From: JBGSUE01 sp041753515
GTDB lineage: Bacteria; Patescibacteriota; Microgenomatia; UBA10105; UBA927
Direction: 5' to 3'
Assembly: GCA_041753515.1 (NCBI GenBank)
Contig: JBGSUE010000040.1
Span: 1-64,000, forward strand
DNA length: 64,000 bases
The notes beneath the pieces were generated by a model. It was not told the origin of the DNA and ran no database searches. It saw nothing but the letters and a program-made list of their open reading frames with translations. Positions 7,389 through 16,635 of the stretch are shown here, piece after piece (position 1 is the stretch's first letter; each line of letters opens with the position of its first letter). Both the position numbers and the translations under genes were made by a program.

Positions 7389-9938
7389 TCAGATGACAAA
7401 GTTAATCAGTTTTCCCGGAACAAATATAATTTTGCGTACTTTTGTATTACTGAGATATGGTTTGATCTTTTCCAAAGACTTCGTTTCCTGCTCAACCAGC
7501 AACCTATTTTTTGCAGCAATACTACCCATCTCAATCACGTCACGCAGCTTTCCGTTCACCTGAACCACAATCTGTACTGACTCGTCCATTAATGCTTTTT
7601 CATCATACTCCGGCCATTTCTGCCTATGTATTGAGTCTTCTACCGACCACTTACCACCAACCACCGACGCATGAATCTTTTCACAAATCTCTTCCGTCAC
7701 AAATGGTGCAAACGGAGCAAGAAGCTTTACAAATGATGATAACTGGTTTATTCTCACAATTCCGCCGTTTTCTGCCGTCAGATTCGTCCATTCCATCATT
7801 GATGCTATTGCCGTATTGTAATGGCGGGCTTCAATGTCATCCCCCACCTTTTTTATCAGTTTCTGGAGCGCTTTCTCTACAATAGCATTCCCTGTCTGTG
7901 AGTGCTTATCAATAGATTGTACAGATAGATTCCACACTCGGTTCACCCATCGCTTCATGCCCTCCATAGCACTATCACGGAAATCCCCACCCTGAGAAAA
8001 CGGTCCCATAAACATCAAATAGAGTCGTAATGCATCAGAACCATACAAATCGATGTATTGATCAGGATTTACCACATTCCCTTTCGACTTGCTCATCTTT
8101 GCACCGTCTTTGATTACAAGACCGTGGGCAAAAAAATTCGGAAAAGGTTCTTCAAAATCAAGGTAACCCCAGTCATGGAGTGCCATGGTCACGAAACGGG
8201 AGTACATGAGATGCAGGACACTATGCTCCGCTCCGCCGGTATACATATCTACAGGCAGCCACTTCTTCGTAATCTTCTGATCCCAGGGCAGAATATTTTC
8301 TTCCCTTTTTCCTTTTTCCTTTTTCCTTTCACCTAATGACGGGTATCTTAAAAAGTACCACGAACTATCTAAAAATGTATCAGAAACGTCCGTCTCACGC
8401 CTGGCATCCCCACCGCAATGAGGACATTTTACTTCATAAAATTCCGTATGTTTTGCCAAAGGAGCAATACTGTCATCGCCAGGACGGTAGTCTTCTATAC
8501 GGGGCAGCAGTACCGGCAATTGACCATTGGGCACTGGAAACCAACCGGCCATATCAGAAAATGCAGATTCTTCTGAATATGTGATTCCTTTTGTAAAACA
8601 ATATTTACAAAATATCATCGGAATCGGTGGACCCCAATATCTTTGGCGCGAAATAAGCCAATCACGCAGGTGATAGGTAGAAACCCGTTTCCCCCATCCC
8701 ATCTTTTCCATATGGTCCATCATTGCGGCAGTTGCTTTATGAATATCCATACCATTCAGAAATCCTGAATTCATCATAATTCCTTCATCTTCCTGAACAT
8801 CGTCAATGTGTGTAATACACCCGTCATTATTGGCTGTTTTAACAACACGTATGACCGGAATATCAAATTCCCGGGCAAATTCAAAGTCCCGTTTGTCATG
8901 ACCGGGCACTCCTACAACCGCTCCGGAACCAAATCCCATAAGAACAAAGTCGGAAATGTACACAGGCATCAGTTTTCCATTTAGATCGTTTTGACAATAT
9001 AAACCAGTAAAGACTCCGGTCTTCTTTCTCCCTTCTTGTGCTCTTTCCTCAGATGTAATCTGTGATACACTTTTTATATATTGCTTGATTTTTTTACTCT
9101 GATCCTGATTTATCACTGTCAGAATCTGACTGATAATTTCATGCTCAGGAGATAGAGCAACAAAGGTGGCCCCAAAGTTTGTATCTGGTCTTGTAGTAAA
9201 ACATATAAGGTCAAATACATATTTATGATCTCTATTGACTACCTTATATGTAATATTGATTCCTTCCTTTTTCCCGATCCAGTTTGTTTGTGCGGTTTTC
9301 ACAATGTGTGACCAATGAAGTGCGGGAATGTTTTCCAGTAATTTTTCCGCATATGCGGTAATTCGAAAAAACCATTGTTCTAAAGATCTTTTTGTTACAT
9401 TATTTCCGCATCTCTCGCATTTTCCATCTATAACCTGCTCATCAGCCAAAACCGTTTTACATCCCGGACAAAAATTAACCTCCGCCCGTTTCCGGTATGC
9501 CAGGCCGTGTTTAAACATCTCCACAAACAACCATTGAGTGAAACGGTAGTAATCCGGATCATACGTTTCCAGGGTTTTGTCCCAATCATACATTGCTCCT
9601 ATCTTGTGAAGCTGTGCATAAAATTTTTTCTGCGTAACCAGAGCATGGTCCATTGGATGGCGTCCTATTTTCAATGCGAAATTTTCGCTGTGAATGCCAA
9701 AACCGTCCAGTCCAATAGGCTCAAACACATTGAAGCCGCACATTCGCTTGTAGCGGCCGAAAATGTCCGCACCGGTAAATGCATACATGTTTCCCACATG
9801 CAGGCCTTCAGCGGATGGATACGGAAACATCATAAGATTGAAAAATTTCTTTTTCGTATCTTTGACATCCGTACTATTCTGTCGAATTGTGTTCCAACGG
9901 GACTTCCATTTGGTTTCGATATCTGTATGATTAAACAT
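7389..9938 (-). CDS. leuS: Leucyl-tRNA synthetase
   Basis: 849 aa from the ATG at 9938; an in-frame TTG at 9974 is less likely because a promoter overlaps it. The HIGH motif appears as HVGN within PSAEGLHVGNMYAF, and KMSKSKGNV is near the C-terminal third. A CP1 editing domain (TTRPDTNFGATF) and zinc-type cysteine pairs (CPGC, CERC) are present. It charges tRNA-Leu in the cytoplasm. A Lys-rich insert (RKKEKGKREEN) before the conserved LPVDMYTGGAEH segment is encoded by a heptamer tandem repeat at 8302-8329. TTGTCA-18-TATACT ends 6 nt before the ATG, so the mRNA is probably leaderless. Confidence 0.98.
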   Translation of the reverse strand: MFNHTDIETKWKSRWNTIRQNSTDVKDTKKKFFNLMMFPYPSAEGLHVGNMYAFTGADIFGRYKRMCGFNVFEPIGLDGFGIHSENFALKIGRHPMDHALVTQKKFYAQLHKIGAMYDWDKTLETYDPDYYRFTQWLFVEMFKHGLAYRKRAEVNFCPGCKTVLADEQVIDGKCERCGNNVTKRSLEQWFFRITAYAEKLLENIPALHWSHIVKTAQTNWIGKKEGINITYKVVNRDHKYVFDLICFTTRPDTNFGATFVALSPEHEIISQILTVINQDQSKKIKQYIKSVSQITSEERAQEGRKKTGVFTGLYCQNDLNGKLMPVYISDFVLMGFGSGAVVGVPGHDKRDFEFAREFDIPVIRVVKTANNDGCITHIDDVQEDEGIMMNSGFLNGMDIHKATAAMMDHMEKMGWGKRVSTYHLRDWLISRQRYWGPPIPMIFCKYCFTKGITYSEESAFSDMAGWFPVPNGQLPVLLPRIEDYRPGDDSIAPLAKHTEFYEVKCPHCGGDARRETDVSDTFLDSSWYFLRYPSLGERKKEKGKREENILPWDQKITKKWLPVDMYTGGAEHSVLHLMYSRFVTMALHDWGYLDFEEPFPNFFAHGLVIKDGAKMSKSKGNVVNPDQYIDLYGSDALRLYLMFMGPFSQGGDFRDSAMEGMKRWVNRVWNLSVQSIDKHSQTGNAIVEKALQKLIKKVGDDIEARHYNTAIASMMEWTNLTAENGGIVRINQLSSFVKLLAPFAPFVTEEICEKIHASVVGGKWSVEDSIHRQKWPEYDEKALMDESVQIVVQVNGKLRDVIEMGSIAAKNRLLVEQETKSLEKIKPYLSNTKVRKIIFVPGKLINFVI
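8302..8329. repeat. Heptamer tandem repeat inside leuS
   Basis: Three TTCCTTT units and one variant (TCCCTTT) on the plus strand. It encodes the Lys/Glu-rich insert in LeuRS without breaking the frame. Confidence 0.8.
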
Positions 9939-9944
9939 AGGTGT

Positions 9945-9974
9945 AGTATATACCATTGTTATAAGGCATGACAA
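9945..9974 (-). promoter_or_regulatory. Leaderless promoter of leuS
   Basis: Minus strand: TTGTCA (9974-9969), 18-nt spacer, TATACT (9950-9945), then 6 nt (ACACCT) and ATG at 9938. The expected start site falls on the A of the ATG. Confidence 0.7.
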
Positions 9975-12063
9975 GAATATACATTTCTTGCCACTTTCGC
10001 CCTCTTTATCCCGAATAATAGAAATTATATACAGTTTTCACACGCATATACACGTATAATTTCACAGGATACGTATGTTCGTAAGTCAATCAGTCACTCA
10101 AAGGTGAAAATATATATATGTCTTATATCAATAGCCTAAATCAATCTAGCACTCATTGGTTATAAGTGCCATTTAACATAATTCGGAGCTAAATTATCTT
10201 GCGGGAATAATTAAATTGAATAGAAATATATTCGTGAATATTTACACCTCGATATGATAAAATAATTATTATAAGTTTTATAATAAACATATTATCGGTT
10301 ATAAGCTAGTTATAGATCGTTATAACGGTATTATTATTTCCCGGATGGATAATTTATTGATCAAGTAGTACTGAGTAATATACTGCATATATTATTAAAT
10401 ATTTATTTAAATATGATGTCCTATGGTATAGAAATCTGCGGCTAAATATGTACATGCGTTAAATCGTGAATAGTAATTTTTACACTCAGGCATATTCCTC
10501 ATCCTATTCATACAGATATTGATTCATCAAATAGATATGCATCGCTTCAAATTTATTTGCATAGATATACTTTATCAAAGCTTATTCCGGCATCCTAAAA
10601 TATTTTCTTACCATTAGTATTTCAGTATTATGATCATGTAGACAAAAAAATCTGCCATTTCCTCGTTTTCAATTTATTCCAACGTACCTGCTCATACCTT
10701 CCACTATTTTATTTTTGTACAATAGGCTCTTGAATATGTATTCACCAGAAGTCGAAGAAACTAGCGAAATGTTTTTGCACTAAATGGAATACGGGAATAC
10801 CGTAAGTATCAATGAACCAGTTCATGATGGTTACTTACCAGATTCACACTTTATGTTAAAAAATAATTACATCATTGATTAATGACAAACTACAAATGCT
10901 CACTGCTCTCATGTCTGAATGTACCCGACTTTTAAACACGTACAATAAAAACATCACTTTTTTCTTTTGTCGTAAAATATTCAACTCTCCTCCACTTTAC
11001 ATTTTTAATAGTTATTGATACGTCGTAAAAATTTTTATGAAATTTACATTATACATATAAAAATTTAAAAATTCTCACTATTGCATAATAAACCTATAAT
11101 ATATTCTTCTTTTTATAATTATCTTTCCGTCACTAGTCGTACAAAATATTTTGGTATACTCTGCTCTAAAGATACAAATCTAATCTCATATACGTCGTAA
11201 AATTTTATATCAAATAAACATACCGGTAATACATATTTATTAAATCGTCGTAAAATATATACATTATCTGTCGAACGGCCTCACGAACAGGATTACAAAT
11301 TTTCAGGAGAAATATTTATTAATTAGCCAAACTCAACCGAATATAATAAAACGGGATACAGACATCCACCAATTATTTCATTATATTGATTCTATATACA
11401 CATCTCTATTATTACTTCAGCATTTTACACTTCAATATCAATATAGTACTAAATGATATTTAAAACATCTATATATTATTTAATATTCTTTTTTATATAT
11501 TAATACGACTTAAATGGATTGTTCTTGCGTGAGCCCCATAACCGAATCTGCATATCTTTAAATCTTTCATTAGAATACAGAGAAATTCCGCATACCTTTC
11601 CATTTTCAGTCGGACTCCGGGTGTTTGAAAAACCTTTCACTGTCATATTCAACGCAATCCCCATTCTTTATCCGACGTGCGCGATTCACGGCTACTATTG
11701 TGCTCTGTTCAGTTCACTATCTATGCCGGTTGAGGAATTTTTCATCCGTTATATGGCATTTCAAAGGCTTACGGAAATGAGAGTTTTTTTATTAACTTTA
11801 GACTGTCATGTCAGTATGAAATATGAAATACTTTGAGGCTAAATTAGCAATCTCACTCTCTCATCTGCTAAATATCAATAATATCATTAGAACAGGAAAA
11901 TCGTGGTTTTTGAAGCTAAAATATACTATATACTCCTCACTTTCCCCGAGTCATATTCATTTTTCAAACAATAACTATCTTATAGGACTCACCAAACTGA
12001 TGTCAATTTTTCACTTTTTCCGGATTTCTATATCTAAAGATATCAATGAAGGACTTAACTACA
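9975..12063. other. 2.1-kb gene-free AT-rich region
   Basis: No credible gene on either strand. Base composition is far more AT-rich than the neighbours, especially 10100-11500. Small ORFs at 11519-11836 and 11823-12176 start at weak codons and encode no recognisable protein. The region holds many AT-rich inverted repeats, for example a perfect 9-bp stem with 3-nt loop at 10266-10286, and the repeated motif GTCGTAAAA described separately. From about 11520 onward the GC content rises, which could be a decayed gene. It could be a replication or structural region, an undescribed RNA, or decayed DNA; sequence alone does not decide. Confidence 0.7.
10968..11257 (+). repeat. Dispersed GTCGTAAAA motif array
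   Basis: Copies of GTCGTAAAA(A)T begin at 10969, 11022, 11194 and 11247, with a variant GTCGTACAAAAT at 11136. Two neighbouring pairs are both spaced exactly 53 nt. Three copies have a C before the motif. The conserved core is only 10-11 nt, too short for a CRISPR repeat. Confidence 0.55.
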
Positions 12064-12579
12064 TCAGTCAGCACAGAGGCAGAAATTGCGGTTCGCAACC
12101 GTACATTCCGCAGCGCAATTTGCACTGCATTTGGATACACTCGATGATATGTCCGGATCACCTGGATTCTCCATGACGGTCGCTAAACAAAAATCATCAC
12201 CGGATATCTTTTGAGTATACGTCCAGCCATCATCAACTCCCGGATCCATGTCCGGCCATTGTTTCATATATTGCGTATCACACCCGCCTCCGCCGGCTGC
12301 AAAATCGTAGTCCGTACACACAGAACCATCACACACTTGGTCCCCAGCCGCCCCGCACCCCTGAATACTTAATCCTGCTGTATTTGCTGGATATATTCCA
12401 TAATCATTGTAATACAGCCGCAAGGCGGTTTTCATCTCCCCAAGTTCGGTCTTGCGCTTTACATCCCGCGCCCTCTGCCGTATTCCCATAAAATTGGGAA
12501 CAATTAGACCGATAATCGTGGCAATCACACCGATGACCACAAGTATCTCTATAAGCGTGAATGCTCTATGCTGTTTCAT
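12064..12579 (-). CDS. Type IV pseudopilin (GspG-like), Ala at -1
   Basis: 171 aa. Class III signal: MKQHRA then FTLIEILVVIGVIATIIGLIVP, with the conserved Glu at +5 and a 20-residue hydrophobic helix. The residue before the cleavage site is Ala instead of the usual Gly. A basic helix and the GspG-like YYNDYGIYP segment follow, then a Cys-rich globular part. Prepilin peptidase would process it, and the product would join a type IV pilus or pseudopilus, here possibly for DNA uptake with ComEA/ComEC. It is the last of three pseudopilin genes, 4 nt after the previous stop. Confidence 0.88.
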   Translation of the reverse strand: MKQHRAFTLIEILVVIGVIATIIGLIVPNFMGIRQRARDVKRKTELGEMKTALRLYYNDYGIYPANTAGLSIQGCGAAGDQVCDGSVCTDYDFAAGGGGCDTQYMKQWPDMDPGVDDGWTYTQKISGDDFCLATVMENPGDPDISSSVSKCSANCAAECTVANRNFCLCAD

Positions 12580-12583
12580 ATAT

Positions 12584-13123
12584 TTAGTTTAACACTTTAT
12601 TTGTACTCGTGACACCGAAATTACATTCTATCAACGTAGTCTTACCACACTTCAATAAACCGATCGGATCATTGTAATCGTCAGGATTTCCTGAACCATC
12701 ATGAAGAGCATCCTGATCATCTAAATTTTCCAACCGTGCATATAGTTTAAAAAAAGTACCTGAAGCATCGCTCAGATAATAGTAAGTCTGCGTTGATTTC
12801 GGGTCTGACGGCAATTCCGCCATATATATGACCTCATTCGGACTCACCCCTTGCTTCATCATATCACCCCAATTGCATGTCACCTGTCCTGTATCTCCAC
12901 AGGCATTCATTCTTCCATTTGTTGTCATTTTTGGAAAAGATCCAAAATCCTGATAATAAATCTCTATGGCTTTTGCCATTTGGGCAAGGTCGCTTTTGCG
13001 TTTGAGATCATTTCGCTTCATCATCGTTGCCCGGTAGCTGCCGATAGCACCCACGGCTAAAATAGCTAAAATTGCCATCACGACGATTATTTCAATAAGC
13101 GTGAAGCCACGATTTTTATTCAT
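12584..13123 (-). CDS. Type IV pseudopilin (GspG-like)
   Basis: 179 aa. Prepilin signal MNKNRG followed by FTLIEIIVVMAILAILAVGAIGSY, with Gly at -1 and Glu at +5. The segment IEIYYQDFGSFP matches the GspG pattern after the N-terminal helix. The C-terminal half contains several Cys and Asp residues, as in minor or major pseudopilins with disulfides or calcium. Middle gene of the three-gene pseudopilin operon, 10 nt after the upstream stop and 4 nt before the next start. No pilus ATPase or platform gene is in the window, so the assembly machinery must be elsewhere. Confidence 0.9.
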   Translation of the reverse strand: MNKNRGFTLIEIIVVMAILAILAVGAIGSYRATMMKRNDLKRKSDLAQMAKAIEIYYQDFGSFPKMTTNGRMNACGDTGQVTCNWGDMMKQGVSPNEVIYMAELPSDPKSTQTYYYLSDASGTFFKLYARLENLDDQDALHDGSGNPDDYNDPIGLLKCGKTTLIECNFGVTSTNKVLN

Positions 13124-13133
13124 ATCATCTCTA

Positions 13134-13583
13134 TTATGGCACTAATGGTACACCACTCGTCAATCCGTAATTCACACCCGGCTCCAATCCACAGGCTGTT
13201 GCCGTACATCCCGCTTTTACTATATCAGGATCTGATGTCTGTTTAAGTGTTGCAAATATCCTATACCCGTCACACGATCCAATCTTTCGGTACAGATACT
13301 GTTGTTTGGTCTCCGGATCGCAGACAAATCTGTTCATGCCCTGATTTTCAAATGCAGTTGAACCGCAGATGGAAGGATCGTTGAGCGTGGCTTCATCGGG
13401 ATAGCACCCGGTGTCATTGAAATACTGCTCCAGCATCACTTTCATCTTGGCAAGATCCTGCTTCCGGCGCCCGTCAAATCCTTTTTGAAGCTGTGCCATC
13501 CAGTTTGTGTATCCGGCTGCCAGTAGTAGCGCCATGATGGCTATCACAATCAGAAGTTCCATGAGGGTAAAGCCTCTTCTCAT
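13134..13583 (-). CDS. Type IV pseudopilin (GspG-like), first gene of operon
   Basis: 149 aa from the ATG at 13583. An open frame continues upstream to 13661, but the prepilin leader MRRG followed by FTLMELLIVIAIMALLLAAG fixes the start. Gly at -1, Glu at +5, one hydrophobic helix, then KVMLEQYFNDTGCYPDEA, typical of GspG-like subunits. Four later Cys residues may pair. TATACT ends exactly 6 nt before the ATG, giving a leaderless mRNA. It is divergent from the O-antigen-ligase-like gene, and the intergenic region is very short. Confidence 0.9.
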   Translation of the reverse strand: MRRGFTLMELLIVIAIMALLLAAGYTNWMAQLQKGFDGRRKQDLAKMKVMLEQYFNDTGCYPDEATLNDPSICGSTAFENQGMNRFVCDPETKQQYLYRKIGSCDGYRIFATLKQTSDPDIVKAGCTATACGLEPGVNYGLTSGVPLVP

Positions 13584-13589
13584 ATTTTC

Positions 13590-13597
13590 AGTATAAT
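13590..13597. promoter_or_regulatory. Symmetric -10 element between divergent genes
   Basis: AGTATAAT reads TATACT on the minus strand (6 nt from the pseudopilin ATG) and TATAAT on the plus strand (5 nt from an ATG at 13603). The same GTATAATAC core lies between the divergent genes near 32070. Confidence 0.55.
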
Positions 13598-13620
13598 ACA
13601 ACATGATCCAGTTGTATATC

Positions 13621-13649
13621 TTTACAGAGAAAGCCCACGTAGGTATGAT
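13621..13649 (+). promoter_or_regulatory. Promoter TTTACA-17-TATGAT before the ligase-like gene
   Basis: TTTACA at 13621-13626, a 17-nt spacer, TATGAT at 13644-13649, then 10 nt to the ATG at 13660. This supports 13660 as the start, with a leader of about 3 nt. Confidence 0.55.
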
Positions 13650-13659
13650 GGGGTCTATC

Positions 13660-15672
13660 ATGACATCACGGATTGCTTTGGCAATACTCCTGTCTACAGT
13701 TGCAGTTTTTTATACCGGGTTCGGTGAGATATTCCAAACGCCGAAATTTTTTCTTCTGACTGGATCGACCCTCATACTCCTGTGTATTTTGGCCGTCAGG
13801 ATAGTATTCGTCAACCGTATACCCATCCCGCGAATCGGCCTATGGACCGGATTTCTTGCTCTTGCCGTATCCTCGCTGATCACAACGGTATTTTCCGGTT
13901 CAAACATCAGCGACCAGCTCAACGATCCTGTTGCCAGCCCATGGGTATTTTTCAGTCTTGCCCTTCTCTCGCATTTCTTACAGACTGCTTCTACCCGGGG
14001 AGCCACAACACTGCGATATACATATATCATCCTCGTCTCTATCCTTTCGATACTTTCCATCTATATGTACTTTGGTCTGGGAGAGATCATGTTTCCGGCA
14101 TCAGATATCCTGAAAGACAAACTATTTACTCCTGTTGGCAATCCGTATGTGCTTTTTGCACTGCTCGTCATGGCTATACCGGCGATTCTTTTTTCCATAC
14201 AAAACGCGTACAGGCATACCCGGGATATTGATGTAGGACTCTATACCATAGCCGGGCTCTTGGTTCTCACCGGTACCGCTTTTTTAGGTATCCAGCTTGC
14301 CCAAACAGCTTCAACATCACTCCTGCCCCTTTCTTCCGCCTGGTCAATACTCATGGAATCATATAAGACGTTTAAAAATGCGCTCGTCGGTGTGGGTTTG
14401 GACAACTATATCAGCGCATTCAATGCCGGCCGTCCGGCACAGCTCAACACAACACCCATCTGGAATCTCCGGTTCACTTCAGGCCCAAGCTTATTTTTCC
14501 ATATTGGGGCAACTCAAGGATTGGTGGGGATCTTTGCATTTTCCGTATTTCTTATAAACATCGTGAAGTCAGTGAAAAATAACCCGGCATGGTATAGGTT
14601 CAGTACGATTTTTCTTGCCGTGCTGTCCCTCTTTATCATCCAGCCTCATCTTGCCCTGTGGACGGGTCTCATATTCATCCTTCTTCCACTCACGAAAAAT
14701 TCCAACTCAAACCACGATGCATATCTCATCATTCATCAGCGCTGGGTTGCATGGGTTACTGCATCCGCGACTATTCTTGGCTGTGCCATCCTTTTCATCT
14801 TCTGGTGGCGTTCTCTTATGGGAGAAATTGTATTCGGCCAGTCTTTGTCTGCCGCCTCCAATAATGACGGTAAAAAAACGTATGAAAAGCAAATTCAGGC
14901 AATCGGGTATAAACCGGACAAAACAGCATTCCATATCGCCTATTCCCAAACCAATATATCACTAGCAAATTCCATTGCTTCACAGGCCGAAAACAACCTG
15001 AATACGCTCACTGAAGAAGACAAAACTCTTTTCTCTCAACTTATCCAGCAGGCCGTCAGGGAAGCGAAAACTGCCACAACTCTCTCGCCAAGAAACGTCC
15101 TGGCATGGGAAAATCAGGCTAAAACGTATCAGGCGATTGCAGGTGTCGTCACCGGCTCCGACCAATGGGCAATCGCATCGTATCAGGAAGCCATCAAGCT
15201 GGATCCGACGAATCCGCTTCTTCGCATGGACCTTTCAGGTCTCTTTATGCGTTTGGGTAAATTTGACGAAGCGATCCAGGAGCTCAAAACTGCCTCGTAT
15301 CTCAAAAACGATCTTGCCAATATCCACTACAACCTCGCCTATGCTTACGGACAAACAAAGGCGTATTATAACCAGGCTGTAGAGCTCAAACGGACAGCAG
15401 CGCTTATCGATCCCTCAAGCGAGGATGCAAAAAAAGTAGAAGATACACTGAAAGAGGTTGTAATCGAATTAAATGAACAGGAAAAAACCTCTTTTTCTGA
15501 AATTGTGACCGGTATTCCGGCAATAGACCAGATCCCGCTCTCAACTCCAAAACCCGAACCGGTTTTCGAGATCGAACCGAAGCTGGATATTCTCCCCGAA
15601 GAGGCAACAACATCTTCCTTACCGCACCCTTCCCCAGAGAGCACCGGCGGAGATGAAACAGTAGAGAACTAA
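13660..15672 (+). CDS. O-antigen ligase-like membrane protein with TPR domain
   Basis: 670 aa from the ATG at 13660; an in-frame ATG at 13603 is possible. About ten transmembrane segments fill the first 390 residues. They include the Wzy/WaaL-type motif LVGVGLDNYISAFNAG, followed by a loop and HIGATQGLVGI. A periplasmic part follows with TPR repeats (about 470-590; WAIASYQEAIKLDPTNPLLRMDLSGLF and neighbours). The acidic Pro/Glu-rich tail ends in TVEN. Members of this family polymerise or ligate surface glycans from lipid-linked precursors at the outer face of the membrane. TPR fusions are common in CPR homologues. Its 3' end overlaps the convergent GT2 gene by 54 bp. Confidence 0.82.
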   Translation: MTSRIALAILLSTVAVFYTGFGEIFQTPKFFLLTGSTLILLCILAVRIVFVNRIPIPRIGLWTGFLALAVSSLITTVFSGSNISDQLNDPVASPWVFFSLALLSHFLQTASTRGATTLRYTYIILVSILSILSIYMYFGLGEIMFPASDILKDKLFTPVGNPYVLFALLVMAIPAILFSIQNAYRHTRDIDVGLYTIAGLLVLTGTAFLGIQLAQTASTSLLPLSSAWSILMESYKTFKNALVGVGLDNYISAFNAGRPAQLNTTPIWNLRFTSGPSLFFHIGATQGLVGIFAFSVFLINIVKSVKNNPAWYRFSTIFLAVLSLFIIQPHLALWTGLIFILLPLTKNSNSNHDAYLIIHQRWVAWVTASATILGCAILFIFWWRSLMGEIVFGQSLSAASNNDGKKTYEKQIQAIGYKPDKTAFHIAYSQTNISLANSIASQAENNLNTLTEEDKTLFSQLIQQAVREAKTATTLSPRNVLAWENQAKTYQAIAGVVTGSDQWAIASYQEAIKLDPTNPLLRMDLSGLFMRLGKFDEAIQELKTASYLKNDLANIHYNLAYAYGQTKAYYNQAVELKRTAALIDPSSEDAKKVEDTLKEVVIELNEQEKTSFSEIVTGIPAIDQIPLSTPKPEPVFEIEPKLDILPEEATTSSLPHPSPESTGGDETVEN

Positions 15673-16635
15673 ACCGGTGAAAAACCCCTTCACGGCAAAC
15701 GGAAGCCCCTTTTCCTGATACATGAATACGAGAAATTTCCGGATGAGAAATATGTGAAACAGCAAAATGAAACCAAGAATCGATGCGATCAGTCCGGGAA
15801 TCATACCAAACGGCATCCAGTATGCAAGTGCACTCACGAGTATGAGAACTCCAAACAATCCTACCACACCCACCCCGGAGAGTGCGGTGATGGCTTCCTG
15901 AAGCGTAGTTGCCACAGGGTCAAAGCGCTTCCGGTGTGAATACAGTTTGGTCCAGTAGTATGCCCGCAGGAAATATTTTTTGGCAATCGGCCAGAAATCC
16001 TCAAATTCATGATGCACCCGGACACTCGGCGCGAATATGATGGCATATCTTCTGGCGATCCGGTAGGTTAGCTCGATATCCTCAACGAGCGCCCCCGGAT
16101 ACTTTTCATCAAACCCACCAAGACGCAAGAATACGGATTTTTTAATCGACGCAATGCGTGTTGAAAACAGAAAGTAGTAACCGGATTTATCCCGTTCGTT
16201 GATCCAGTAACTCCAATCCCGCAGAGCTTTGAAATTCGGAAAGAATGCGTCTGTTTTCTGCTCTTTTACCCATACACCGGTTACTGCCACGACGTCGGGG
16301 TCGTCCTGATAGATATTGGCAAGATTGGCAAGCGTATCGGGAAACAGCACGACATCTGAATCTAAAAATACAAGAAACTTGCCTCTGGCTTCTTTGGCAC
16401 CCCTGTTCCTGGCCGCCGCCGGTCCTTTGTTTTGTTTTACGTTTATTATTGTTAAAATTTTATTCTTTTTTTGAGATTTGGGATTTGGGATTTGGAACTT
16501 TACCCTACTTCCATCATCAACCACAATCACTTCATATGCCGGTGCCTTTCTTGAGGCATAAATTGAGTCCAGAAGTACCCCAATCGTCGCCTCGCTATTG
16601 TGGTATGGAATGATGATGGAGAGATACGGTTTCAT
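15619..16635 (-). CDS. GT2 family glycosyltransferase with C-terminal membrane segments
   Basis: 338 aa. GT-A fold: LSIIIPYHNSEATIG at the N-terminus, EVIVVDDGS, NKGPAAARNRG, the DxD motif in FLVFLDSDVVLFP, and GGFDEKYPGALVEDIELTYRIARR as the acceptor/catalytic ED region. Two or three hydrophobic helices at the C-terminus (about 260-335) hold it at the membrane. A foreign stretch (VKFQIPNPKSQKKNK) follows the DDGS motif and is encoded by a GGATTTG heptamer repeat. It may disturb the nucleotide pocket, but the frame and all other motifs are intact. The ATG directly follows the stop of the DegT gene, so the two are co-transcribed. Confidence 0.9.
   Translation of the reverse strand: MKPYLSIIIPYHNSEATIGVLLDSIYASRKAPAYEVIVVDDGSRVKFQIPNPKSQKKNKILTIINVKQNKGPAAARNRGAKEARGKFLVFLDSDVVLFPDTLANLANIYQDDPDVVAVTGVWVKEQKTDAFFPNFKALRDWSYWINERDKSGYYFLFSTRIASIKKSVFLRLGGFDEKYPGALVEDIELTYRIARRYAIIFAPSVRVHHEFEDFWPIAKKYFLRAYYWTKLYSHRKRFDPVATTLQEAITALSGVGVVGLFGVLILVSALAYWMPFGMIPGLIASILGFILLFHIFLIRKFLVFMYQEKGLPFAVKGFFTGLVLYCFISAGALWGRVR
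16474..16496. repeat. Heptamer tandem repeat inside a GT2 gene
   Basis: About three units of GGATTTG on the plus strand. It encodes part of the sequence QIPNPKS within the catalytic domain of the GT2 gene and keeps the frame. Confidence 0.8.

Noticed and set aside
10968..11257. CRISPR array from the periodic GTCGTAAAA motif
   Set aside because: The shared core is only 10-11 nt, spacing is irregular beyond two pairs, and no cas gene is present.
11519..12176. Two overlapping plus-strand ORFs of 105 and 117 aa in the AT-rich region
   Set aside because: The first starts at TTG, neither has a recognisable domain or promoter, and composition changes across them. Most likely chance open frames or a decayed gene.
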